A DNA stretch of 64,000 nucleotides from NCBI RefSeq assembly GCF_002734215.1, contig NZ_NSEB01000004.1, forward strand, positions 174,013-238,012, in the 5' to 3' direction. Position 1 is the stretch's first letter. Each line of letters begins with the position of its first letter. Position numbers and translations under genes: made by a program. This document shows positions 27,736 through 36,796 of this stretch, in pieces. This stretch comes from Fredinandcohnia onubensis (GTDB lineage: Bacteria > Bacillota > Bacilli > Bacillales > Bacillaceae_L). The notes beneath the pieces are model-generated. The model was not told the origin of the DNA. It saw only the letters and a program-made list of their open reading frames with translations, and made no database searches.

Positions 27736-28620
27736 TCAGTGATTTCGGATAAAGTCTACAAAATGTTGCAATCCTATTTTTGGGAAACGATGTGGTTTTT
27801 GAACCATCCAGAGTGTACGCGCGAGTGAAAAATTGGTCACGTTAATCTGACATAATGTTCCTAGTTCTAATTCTTTTAAAACCGTAATCCTTGGGAGAAT
27901 GCTGATGCCAAGGCCTGCTTCAACCGCACTTTTGATAGATTGAATACTCCCGAGCTCCATTTCGCTTTCAATGTCATCAAGGATTCCGTGATCACGAAGG
28001 TAATTTTCAACGATCAGACGAGAACCTGATTCAGGCTCCCTCCATATCATCTTTTCCTCGACCAATTCATTTATCGTAATTGTTTTTCGTTGCTTCCAAT
28101 GGTGGTCATTCGAGGTGACTAAAATAAGCTCATCTTCGGCAAACTTTTCAATTCTTAAAATTGGATTTTCTACATGACTTTCCACAAGAGCGATATCAAT
28201 TTCATTGTTTTCAAGCATTGCTGTCATATTTGGGGTATTTCCTATTGTAAGACTGAACGTTATATGTGGATATCCTTTTTTTATCATTCCAAGAATTTGA
28301 GGTAATAGATATTCACCGATCGTTAAGCTTGCGCCTATATGTAAATTGACTTCCTCATTGCCAGTCATTTTTTGAACAGCATCGAATGATCTTTTGATAT
28401 TTTCGATAACGTCTTTTGCATAAGGATAAAGGACTTCCCCGGCCTTTGTTAGTTCAAGTCTTCCACCGTTTCTCTCAAATAGAAGGGTGCCATATTCATT
28501 TTCAAGCTGGCTTATCTTTTTCGTGACAGCTGGTTGAGAGATATAACTTATCCGTGCAGCGTTTGTAATACTTCCCTCTTCTACCACGAGGCAAAAGAGT
28601 TTAAGATTCTCAATGTTCAT
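27736..28620 (-). CDS. LysR family transcriptional regulator (CysL-like)
   Basis: A 294-residue LysR regulator: N-terminal winged HTH (FCLVVEEGSITNAARISYIS, QPAVTKKISQLENEYG) and the two-lobe ligand-binding domain. It is divergent from a TauE-type exporter gene, with 180 bases between. The CysL/YwfK group regulates sulfite and cysteine metabolism in B. subtilis, which would fit an exporter of sulfite-like anions, but the ligand is inferred. Confidence 0.85.
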   Translation of the reverse strand: MNIENLKLFCLVVEEGSITNAARISYISQPAVTKKISQLENEYGTLLFERNGGRLELTKAGEVLYPYAKDVIENIKRSFDAVQKMTGNEEVNLHIGASLTIGEYLLPQILGMIKKGYPHITFSLTIGNTPNMTAMLENNEIDIALVESHVENPILRIEKFAEDELILVTSNDHHWKQRKTITINELVEEKMIWREPESGSRLIVENYLRDHGILDDIESEMELGSIQSIKSAVEAGLGISILPRITVLKELELGTLCQINVTNFSLARTLWMVQKPHRFPKIGLQHFVDFIRNH

Positions 28621-28800
28621 GGTATCCCCCCTTTAAACGTACTTTCAATAGCCTTTACTTCATTATATAAGAATGAGTTCGTATTATTCTATATCGTAAA
28701 CAGTATTACGTTTTGTTATGGCCTATTATACATTGTTATTTTACTACAACTTGAAGATTTGATAGGTTAATAGAGAGTCATACATAGGGGGAAGGTAATC

Positions 28801-29625
28801 ATGGATATAGTAACAGGTGTTTTACTAGTCGCAATCGGGATATTTGCCGGTGGTTATGGGGCGATTGTTGGGGCTGGTGGAGGTTTTTTATTTGTACCGG
28901 CACTTTTGCTCCTTTTTCATGTCGATCCCATTATTGCTGCAGGAACAGGGCTAGTCATTGTACTAATTAATTCATTGTCTGGTGTTTTTGGATTTGCGAA
29001 GCAAAAACGGATTGATTACCGAACCGGAATCATGTTAGGAATAGGTGCGTTCCCGGGAACTTTTATCGGTGTGCAACTTCTTCAAGCCTATTCTTCTACG
29101 TATTTTTACTTTTTCTTTGCTAGTGTACTTGTCTTTTTGGGCTTCTTTTTAGTAGTGAAAAATACGAATCTGCTAAAAAAGAAGAATATGACGAAGGAAG
29201 CAAAAACTGAAGCTGCAGCAACGGGAGAATCAGCAGGTAACGTCACCTCTACTCTTCAAAAAAATACAAGACTACAGGGCAAATGGCTCATTCCACTTGG
29301 TTTTTTTATGGGAATACTCTCAAGCTATCTTGGGATTGGTGGAGGCTGGATGCTTGTTCCGATTTTAGTATACATTTTTCGTGTTCCAACCCATATCGCA
29401 ACCGCAACCTCAATCTTTTCTTTATGCTTGTATTCTTCTGTAGGTGTTTTTCTTCAGGTCTGGCATGGGAATATCGATTGGCTGATCGTTGCATTTGGTG
29501 GAACTGGAATTATCATTGGTTCACAGCTGGGTGTCATCCTCTCACAAAAAATCCCAAGTCGAGTCATCATGCAAATGTTATCTTTTCTATTAATTATCAT
29601 AGGGTTTCGAATGTATTTTCATTAA
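28801..29625 (+). CDS. TauE/SafE family sulfite (organic anion) exporter
   Basis: A 274-residue membrane protein with about eight helices arranged as two related halves. Both start with the family's glycine-rich motif (GAIVGAGGGFLFVPALL and SYLGIGGGWMLVPILV). A charged linker (~residues 120-155) joins the halves. The family exports sulfite, sulfoacetate or related anions. GGGGGAAGG precedes ATG 28801. A LysR gene lies divergent. Confidence 0.88.
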   Translation: MDIVTGVLLVAIGIFAGGYGAIVGAGGGFLFVPALLLLFHVDPIIAAGTGLVIVLINSLSGVFGFAKQKRIDYRTGIMLGIGAFPGTFIGVQLLQAYSSTYFYFFFASVLVFLGFFLVVKNTNLLKKKNMTKEAKTEAAATGESAGNVTSTLQKNTRLQGKWLIPLGFFMGILSSYLGIGGGWMLVPILVYIFRVPTHIATATSIFSLCLYSSVGVFLQVWHGNIDWLIVAFGGTGIIIGSQLGVILSQKIPSRVIMQMLSFLLIIIGFRMYFH

Positions 29626-29660
29626 GAACCGAAGGGCTGATCTCTTTGGTTCTTTTTTTA
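29624..29660 (+). terminator. Terminator after the TauE-type gene
   Basis: AGAACCGAAGG pairs with CTTTGGTTCT (29644-29653), followed by T6. Confidence 0.8.
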
Positions 29661-29690
29661 TGGGGACTGAAAACTGCACTAATATTAATT

Positions 29691-29743
29691 TTAGTAAAAC
29701 TTTAACTAAAATAATTGACCTTTTTTACTAGTGCCTCTAAAAT
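29691..29743 (+). promoter_or_regulatory. galK promoter with LacI-type operator
   Basis: TTAGTAAAACTTTAACTAA (29691-29709) is an inverted repeat with three mismatches around an odd centre, resembling GalR operators of Firmicutes. It is followed by TTGACC (29715-29720), a 17-base gap and TAAAAT (29738-29743), a good sigma-A promoter. The cognate repressor is probably the LacI family protein at 34680. Confidence 0.65.
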
Positions 29744-29779
29744 AAAGATAGAAACTAAAGTATTGGAGGCAAATCCACC

Positions 29780-30970
29780 ATGGATCTCAAACAACTTTCA
29801 AATAGATTTATAGAAGTATTTAACGAAACCGATTACAGAAGCTTCTTCGCGCCTGGCCGTATTAATCTCATTGGCGAGCATACCGATTACAATGGCGGCC
29901 ATGTTTTTCCTGCTTCAATCACAAAAGGAACGTATGCGCTTGCGAGAAAACGTGACGATGAAAAAATCAGAATGTACTCAATGAACTTTGAAGACCTCGG
30001 GGTAATCGAGTTCGACTTACGCGACCTTGACTACAATAAAGCACATGATTGGGCGAATTATCCGAAGGGGATGCTGCGTTACTTACGTGAAAAAGGCTAT
30101 GAGATTGAAACTGGGGTTGACGTGCTTTTTTACGGTAATATTCCAAATGCTGCAGGCCTTTCCTCATCGGCATCCATTGAGCTTGTGGCAGGCGTAATGT
30201 TCGAAAAATTATTTAACCTTGAAATTGAACGTGTTGAACTTGTAAAAATTGGCCAACTTGTAGAAAATAAGTTTATTGGTGTGAACAGTGGAATCATGGA
30301 CCAATTTGCAATCGGAATGGGTAAAAAGAATGCAGGAATTTTACTAGATTGTGATACATTAAAGTATGAATACGCACCAATCGAGTTGGACGAACATCTC
30401 ATTTTAATCATGAACACAAACAAGCGCCGTGAGTTAGCGGACTCTAAATATAACGAGCGTCGCAGTGAGTGTGAACAGGCACTTGTCCAACTCCAAAAGG
30501 AGCTGGATGTTCAAGCGCTTGGTAATATCACCAGCGAGCAATTTGAACAACACAAGTATCTAATTGAAAATGAAGTATTACAAAAGCGTGCTAAACATGC
30601 AGTTTACGAAAATGAAAGAACATTAGAAGCGCTAAAAGCCCTGAAAGCAGGGGAACTCGCAGAATTCGGTCGTTTGCTAAATGCATCCCACACATCATTA
30701 CGTGATGATTATGAAGTAACCGGCAAAGAGCTTGATACTTTAGCAGAAGCAGCATGGACGCAGGAGGGTGTACTGGGTGCACGAATGACAGGCGCTGGCT
30801 TTGGTGGCTGCGCAATTGCGCTCGTCGAAAAAGACAAAGCGCAAGCAATCATCGATGCTGTAGGGAAAATCTACGAAGAAACCATCGGCTACCCAGCATC
30901 CTTCTATGAAGTAAGCATCGGCGACGGCGCAAAAGAATTGGACACAGGGACAGGTCCCTTGTCCCTGTAA
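29780..30970 (+). CDS. galK: Galactokinase
   Basis: Phosphorylates galactose to galactose-1-phosphate with ATP, first step of the Leloir pathway. The GHMP-kinase motifs are present: FFAPGRINLIGEHTDYNGG near the N-terminus, the ATP loop GLSSSASIE, and the C-terminal MTGAGFGGCAIALV. The length is 396 residues. The last ~10 codons (LDTGTGPLSL and stop) are encoded by a GGGACAGGTCCC palindromic element, so the repeat has replaced the native end of the gene. First gene of galKETM-galR, with AGGC-rich TTGGAGGC before ATG 29780. Confidence 0.96.
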   Translation: MDLKQLSNRFIEVFNETDYRSFFAPGRINLIGEHTDYNGGHVFPASITKGTYALARKRDDEKIRMYSMNFEDLGVIEFDLRDLDYNKAHDWANYPKGMLRYLREKGYEIETGVDVLFYGNIPNAAGLSSSASIELVAGVMFEKLFNLEIERVELVKIGQLVENKFIGVNSGIMDQFAIGMGKKNAGILLDCDTLKYEYAPIELDEHLILIMNTNKRRELADSKYNERRSECEQALVQLQKELDVQALGNITSEQFEQHKYLIENEVLQKRAKHAVYENERTLEALKALKAGELAEFGRLLNASHTSLRDDYEVTGKELDTLAEAAWTQEGVLGARMTGAGFGGCAIALVEKDKAQAIIDAVGKIYEETIGYPASFYEVSIGDGAKELDTGTGPLSL

Positions 30971-31012
30971 AAATATGGTGGGGCGAGGGACCTGTCCCCT
31001 TGACCCAACCCA
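30941..31012. repeat. Double GGGACAGGTCCC palindromic element overlapping the galK end
   Basis: ACAGGGACAGGTCCCTTGTCCCTGT (as overlapping palindromes) is followed by a second inverted half-element GAGGGACCTGTCCCCTTGACCCA. The stop codon of galK lies inside. It separates galK from galE. Confidence 0.7.
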
Positions 31013-31052
31013 AGGAAAAGCCCATTGACCCACAAAAAGGAGCGAATGAGTT

Positions 31053-32042
31053 ATGAGTATTTTAGTTTTAGGTGGAGCGGGTTATATTGGCTCGCATGCT
31101 GTTTATCAGTTAATTGACGCGAACGAGGAGGTTGTGGTTGTTGACAATCTTCAAACAGGTCACAAGGAGGCGGTTCACCCGAAAGCGAAGTTTTATCAAG
31201 GTGATATCCGTGATCGAGCGTTTTTACAATCTGTTTTTGAAAAAGAAAATATTAATGCGGTGATCCACTTTGCGGCAAATTCCCTTGTCGGTGAATCAAT
31301 GGTTGACCCGTTAAAATACTATGACAACAATGTGTTCGGTACACAGATTGTCCTTGAAACAATGAAAAACAATAACGTGAAATACATCGTCTTCTCATCG
31401 ACAGCAGCAACATATGGAGAGCCAAAGCAGGTGCCAATTACGGAGGACATGCCGACTGTTCCAACGAACACGTATGGCGAAACGAAGCTTGCAATGGAGA
31501 AAATGATGAAGTGGTCTGAGATTGCACATGACATTAAATTTGTGTCACTCCGCTATTTTAACGTGGCGGGGGCTCGCGCAACTGGTGAAATTGGGGAGGA
31601 CCATGACCCAGAAACTCATCTAATCCCTGTTATTTTACAAGCAGCATTAGGAAAAAGAGATGCCATCACGATCTTCGGTGAGGACTACGATACGCCAGAC
31701 GGCACATGCATCCGTGATTATATCCATGTCGAGGACTTAATTAATGCGCATATTTTAGCGCTAAAATATCTTCAAAACGGTGGCGATAGTAACTATTTTA
31801 ACCTAGGAAGTAACAGCGGATTCTCTGTAAAAGAAATGGTTGAAGCAGCAAAAGAGGTGACACAGCGTGATATTCCCGTCAATATTGGCGAGCGCCGTGC
31901 AGGTGACCCAAGCATTCTGATCGCATCATCAGGAAAAGCGAAGGAAGTGCTCGGCTGGGAGCCAAAGCGTACGTCAATCATTGAAATCATTAAGGATGCG
32001 TGGAACTGGCATGTAAACCACCCAAATGGGTATGAAAGCTGA
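31053..32042 (+). CDS. galE: UDP-glucose 4-epimerase
   Basis: Interconverts UDP-galactose and UDP-glucose with bound NAD. Short-chain dehydrogenase fold: NAD motif GGAGYIGSH at residue ~7, FSSTAATYG, catalytic YGETKLAMEK, and DYIHVEDL. 329 residues, normal length. Its stop lies 10 bases before the chosen galT start and its end overlaps an alternative galT frame. AAGGAGCG precedes ATG 31053. Confidence 0.97.
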   Translation: MSILVLGGAGYIGSHAVYQLIDANEEVVVVDNLQTGHKEAVHPKAKFYQGDIRDRAFLQSVFEKENINAVIHFAANSLVGESMVDPLKYYDNNVFGTQIVLETMKNNNVKYIVFSSTAATYGEPKQVPITEDMPTVPTNTYGETKLAMEKMMKWSEIAHDIKFVSLRYFNVAGARATGEIGEDHDPETHLIPVILQAALGKRDAITIFGEDYDTPDGTCIRDYIHVEDLINAHILALKYLQNGGDSNYFNLGSNSGFSVKEMVEAAKEVTQRDIPVNIGERRAGDPSILIASSGKAKEVLGWEPKRTSIIEIIKDAWNWHVNHPNGYES

Positions 32043-32052
32043 GGGGAGCAAC

Positions 32053-33540
32053 TTGACTATCTACGGAACTGTTCAGCGGTTAACGGAGCAAGCTATAAAG
32101 GTCGGGCTTATTGAAAAAGAAGACGAGATTTACGTTCGCAACCAGGTCCTATCATTACTAAATCTGGAGGACTTCGCGCCAACTGAGCAAGTCTCACCGG
32201 AAAAAGACATCCCAACTTTGGTTGAGGACCTAGTTGAATACGCATGTGAACAAGGTGTTATCGAGGACTATTTTGATGCAAAAGAAATACTTGCAAGTAA
32301 AATCATGAACGTGATGATCCCACTGCCGTCAGCGGTGTCACGTCATTTTTATGAACTTCACCAAAACGACCCGGCGGCAGCAACGTCCTATTTTTATGAG
32401 TTAAGTAAAAATAGCAACTACATTCAAATGAAGAGAATCGAAAAAAACATTGAATATAAAGTAGAAACTAAATACGGCGAGCTTGATATCACCATCAACT
32501 TGTCAAAACCTGAAAAAGATCCAAAACAAATCGCGCTTGAAAAAGAGACGAAAACAGCTGGTTCAACGTATCCAAAATGTTTACTTTGTGTAGAAAATGA
32601 AGGGTATGCGGGCCGCATCGGTCATCCAGCTCGCTCGAATCACCGTATCATTCCAGTGCCACTTGAGGGAGAAAACTGGTATTTGCAGTACTCGCCATAT
32701 GTGTACTACAACGAGCACAGCATTCTGCTTTGCGAAGAACATCGTGATATGAAAATTAGCAAGGAAACATTTGCGCGATTACTTGGCTTTGTTGAAAAGT
32801 TTCCACACTATTTCATTGGTTCAAATGCAGATATCCCAATTGTCGGGGGCTCGATTTTAACCCATGATCACTATCAGGCTGGAAACTATGAATTTGCGAT
32901 GGCCAAAGCAGAAGACGATATCAAATTTACGTGGGACCGTTATGACAACATCGAATTTTCAACGGTAAACTGGCCGATGTCTGTACTTCGCCTTAAAAGC
33001 ACCGATAAGGATGCCTTGGTGGAAGCGGGTGACCAGATTTTACAAACATGGCGCAATTACAGCGATCCAGAAGTCGATATCATCGCGTTTTCTGGTGAAA
33101 CGCCGCATAACACAATTACACCGATTGCTCGGAAACGAGACGGCAAATTCGAGCTGGACCTTGTTCTCCGTAACAACCGTACAAATGACGAGCATCCACT
33201 AGGCATTTTCCACCCGCATGCGGATGTGCATCATATTAAAAAGGAAAACATCGGTCTCATCGAGGTGATGGGATTAGCGGTGCTTCCAGCTCGACTTAAA
33301 ACGGAGCTACAAGAAGTTGAAAATTACCTAATCGGCGAAGCAGACTCAGTCAATTCAATCCACCAAGAATGGGCGGATGAACTGAAAGCTTACAACCCGA
33401 CGAAAAAAAATGTTCATGAGCTTGTAAAACAGGAAGTCGGCAAAAAGTTCATGCGTGTGCTTGAGGACGCCGGCGTGTACAAGCGTGATGAAGTTGGCCA
33501 AAATGCATTTAAGAGATTTATAAACTACTTTACAAAATAG
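32053..33540 (+). CDS. galT: Galactose-1-phosphate uridylyltransferase (class II)
   Basis: Transfers UMP from UDP-glucose to galactose-1-phosphate. It is a class II GalT of Firmicutes (about 495 residues), with the catalytic-type histidines in IFHPHADVHHIKKENIG and the substrate region RNNRTNDEHPLG. I chose TTG 32053 because GAGGGGAG (32041-32048) precedes it correctly and the family starts near there; an ATG at 32026 inside galE would add nine residues. 12 bases separate it from galM. Confidence 0.94.
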   Translation: MTIYGTVQRLTEQAIKVGLIEKEDEIYVRNQVLSLLNLEDFAPTEQVSPEKDIPTLVEDLVEYACEQGVIEDYFDAKEILASKIMNVMIPLPSAVSRHFYELHQNDPAAATSYFYELSKNSNYIQMKRIEKNIEYKVETKYGELDITINLSKPEKDPKQIALEKETKTAGSTYPKCLLCVENEGYAGRIGHPARSNHRIIPVPLEGENWYLQYSPYVYYNEHSILLCEEHRDMKISKETFARLLGFVEKFPHYFIGSNADIPIVGGSILTHDHYQAGNYEFAMAKAEDDIKFTWDRYDNIEFSTVNWPMSVLRLKSTDKDALVEAGDQILQTWRNYSDPEVDIIAFSGETPHNTITPIARKRDGKFELDLVLRNNRTNDEHPLGIFHPHADVHHIKKENIGLIEVMGLAVLPARLKTELQEVENYLIGEADSVNSIHQEWADELKAYNPTKKNVHELVKQEVGKKFMRVLEDAGVYKRDEVGQNAFKRFINYFTK

Positions 33541-33552
33541 GAGACTAATAAT

Positions 33553-34587
33553 ATGGAAGTTACAGCGCGTCCCTACGGAAAGTTCGAAAACAAACAAGTC
33601 CAAGCTTATACGTTAATAAATGACCACGGATTAAGCGTTACCTGCATTGACTTTGGCTGCACTATCACGGAAATTCTCACTCCAGACCGAAACGGTGCAC
33701 AGGAGAATGTCGTGCTTGGATTCGATAACCTTGATGGATATCTTGCAGATCAAACGTATCAAGGGGCGATTGTTGGTCGGATTGCAGGTCGCATTAGAGG
33801 TGGGGAATTTGAACTGAACGGCAAAACCTATCATCTTGATAAAAATGAAAACACCAACCACATCCATGGTGGAGTAAAAGGGTTCAGCAAAGTCGTGTGG
33901 GATTCTACTATTATAAAGGAAGAAAGTCATGTCGGCGTTGAGTTTAAGTATGTCAGTATGGACGGTGAAGGGGGCTATCCTGGAACGGTTGAAATGACAG
34001 TCACTTATTCACTTAATAATGAAAATGAATTTTTGATCTCTGCAGTAGGTGTTCCTGATGCAGACACTCTTTTAAATATCACAAACCATGCTTATTTTAA
34101 CCTATCAGGCAACATGAAAAGGGACATACTTGATCATGAACTCTCTATTAAAAGCAGTAAGTTTCTCGAGCTAGACCGAGAGTTTCTTCCTACCGGTGAA
34201 CTTCTTGATGTCACTGGCACTGTTTTTGATTTTCGAAAGGGTCGAAAAATCGCTGACGGACCAAATTCAAAGGATGAGCAGATTGCCCTTGTTGGTCAAG
34301 GATACGATCATCCATTTTTGCTCGATGAAAATTTGGTTACGCTGTATGATGAAGCATCTGGCCGTCTATTAAAGGTAGAAACAAACCAACCGGTTGTTGT
34401 CGTTTACACGAGCAACACAATGGAAGGTTTTGAGATGCGTGGTGGCAAGGCACGCCCATATTTAGGCGTTTGCCTGGAAACACAAGCACCACCTGATGCA
34501 ATCCATCACCCGAACTTCCCATCCACGATCGTCAAAAAGGATGAAGAATACCATTGGGAAACGAAGTACACATTTTCGGTGAGATAA
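33553..34587 (+). CDS. galM: Aldose 1-epimerase (galactose mutarotase)
   Basis: Converts beta- to alpha-galactose, feeding galactokinase. The 344-residue protein has the GalM fold signature: NHIHGGVKGFSKVVWDS, NITNHAYFNLSG (catalytic His) and CLETQAPPDAIHHPNFPS (catalytic Glu). No signal peptide. Last enzyme gene of the cluster; a palindromic repeat element separates it from galR. Confidence 0.95.
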   Translation: MEVTARPYGKFENKQVQAYTLINDHGLSVTCIDFGCTITEILTPDRNGAQENVVLGFDNLDGYLADQTYQGAIVGRIAGRIRGGEFELNGKTYHLDKNENTNHIHGGVKGFSKVVWDSTIIKEESHVGVEFKYVSMDGEGGYPGTVEMTVTYSLNNENEFLISAVGVPDADTLLNITNHAYFNLSGNMKRDILDHELSIKSSKFLELDREFLPTGELLDVTGTVFDFRKGRKIADGPNSKDEQIALVGQGYDHPFLLDENLVTLYDEASGRLLKVETNQPVVVVYTSNTMEGFEMRGGKARPYLGVCLETQAPPDAIHHPNFPSTIVKKDEEYHWETKYTFSVR

Positions 34588-34589
34588 GG

Positions 34590-34662
34590 ACCAAGGGGAC
34601 GGTTCTCCTGGTCCCATATAGTGACCAGGAGGGGAACCAAGAGAACCGTCCCTCTGGTTCCA
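34590..34662. repeat. GGGACGGTTC palindromic element between galM and galR
   Basis: GGGGACGGTTCTC at the left is inverted as GAGAACCGTCCC at the right, with CTGGTCCC..GACCAG pairing inside. Same family as 27671-27732. It could form a strong RNA hairpin that lowers galR expression relative to galKETM. Confidence 0.7.
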
Positions 34663-34676
34663 CAGAAAGGAGATGA

Positions 34677-35684
<1,008 letters not shown>

Positions 35685-36326
35685 CAATTCATTTTAATAG
35701 GAAAGAAAGATTACAAAATCCCCTGCAACAACCACGAAACTCCCAGAGAATTAAGTCGAATCCTCGTACCTTTTCCTTACCTATTCACCAGCATTTACCA
35801 CTTCAAACAACCATTCTTCGAAAATAAAATCCTATTTTACAAAAACATTACTTCATTTTAAGGGGAAGATGAATTTATAACTCTACACTAATGAAAGTGT
35901 TTACAAGTGTCAAGGGAGTAAAAAAATATTGTCAAGTTACAATTATATTACAAGTATTAATGATAAAAGGACTAATTTCCTACTATTTGTAATAAAGGGA
36001 GTCAAGAGGCTTGAAATCAAGATAATATGTCGAGGGATATCAACGTTCTTCCGTTTTATGATTTTCTCAAAAGTACTAGACGGGTAGTACATCTTAGGTA
36101 GTAAGTGACTCCGAAAGGAACGACTATTTGTAGAAAAATGTAGAATAAACAGGCCTTTGGTCTCGGTTACTAAGTTGGTCGAATATTCTGGAAAAATTGA
36201 CCTAATCCAAAATATCGAGTAATTTTTAGTATATATCTGGAAAAAATGTGACCGTACTATGTCAATTTTGCCCCATATAAGGGCATTACACTATATAAAA
36301 CTTATTTACGATAAGTAGGTGATTTT
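35685..36326 (+). promoter_or_regulatory. Long leader of the type VII secretion locus, with a candidate promoter
   Basis: No gene is supported in these ~640 bases. TTGACC (36197-36202) and TAATTT (36220-36225) with a 17-base gap make a possible sigma-A promoter 100 bases before the first WXG100-type gene. The length of the region suggests further control sites that I do not recognise. Confidence 0.4.
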
Positions 36327-36671
36327 ATGGGAATCAGTGTTTCAGCAGCAATTTCACAGGCAAACCAACTTCGCAATTATGCCACACAGCTTCGCAATCT
36401 AAAAAGCTCTTTAAATGGGTTTCAAGGTAATATCAACTCAGCTTGGCAGGCAACCGAGGTTCAATATATCAACCAAGCGATCGCTGAGATTAACCGCGAA
36501 TTAAATTCAATTGCCTCTAAACTAGACTCTGTAGCGCCAGACATCATATCAGTTGCAAACCAAATTAAGCGAGAAGAAGAGGCAGCTGCTCGTGCAGCAG
36601 CGGAAGCGAGAAGAAAGGCTGAAGAAGAAGCACAAAAAAGAGCCGACGCAAGAGCACCTCATCTACGCTAA
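36327..36671 (+). CDS. WXG100-superfamily-like protein (first of the T7SS locus)
   Basis: A 114-residue helical hairpin: helix one ~5-38, a turn with a central W (NSAWQATEV; Trp but not the exact WXG), helix two ~48-80, then a highly charged alanine/glutamate/lysine tail (EEEAAARAAAEARRKAEEE). Such small proteins are substrates or carriers of type VII secretion. It is separated from essC by ~100 bases and a terminator-like hairpin, which would make it more abundant than the ATPase. The exact subfamily is not recognised. Confidence 0.75.
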   Translation: MGISVSAAISQANQLRNYATQLRNLKSSLNGFQGNINSAWQATEVQYINQAIAEINRELNSIASKLDSVAPDIISVANQIKREEEAAARAAAEARRKAEEEAQKRADARAPHLR

Positions 36672-36740
36672 GACTGCTAGAATGAGATATTTTATTATTT
36701 TTTGTTTACAAAAAATAGACAATTGCAATGGTTAATACTG

Positions 36741-36778
36741 GCGCTAGGAAAAAGATGTGACAGCCTTGCGCTTTTTTT
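36741..36778 (+). terminator. Attenuator-like hairpin directly before essC
   Basis: GCGCTAGG (36741-36748) pairs with CCTTGCGC (36764-36771; one mismatch) and is followed by T7. It ends only three bases before the essC ribosome site, so partial read-through would set the ratio of WXG protein to EssC. Confidence 0.6.
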
Positions 36779-36796
36779 ATGAAGGAGAGATTTGCT

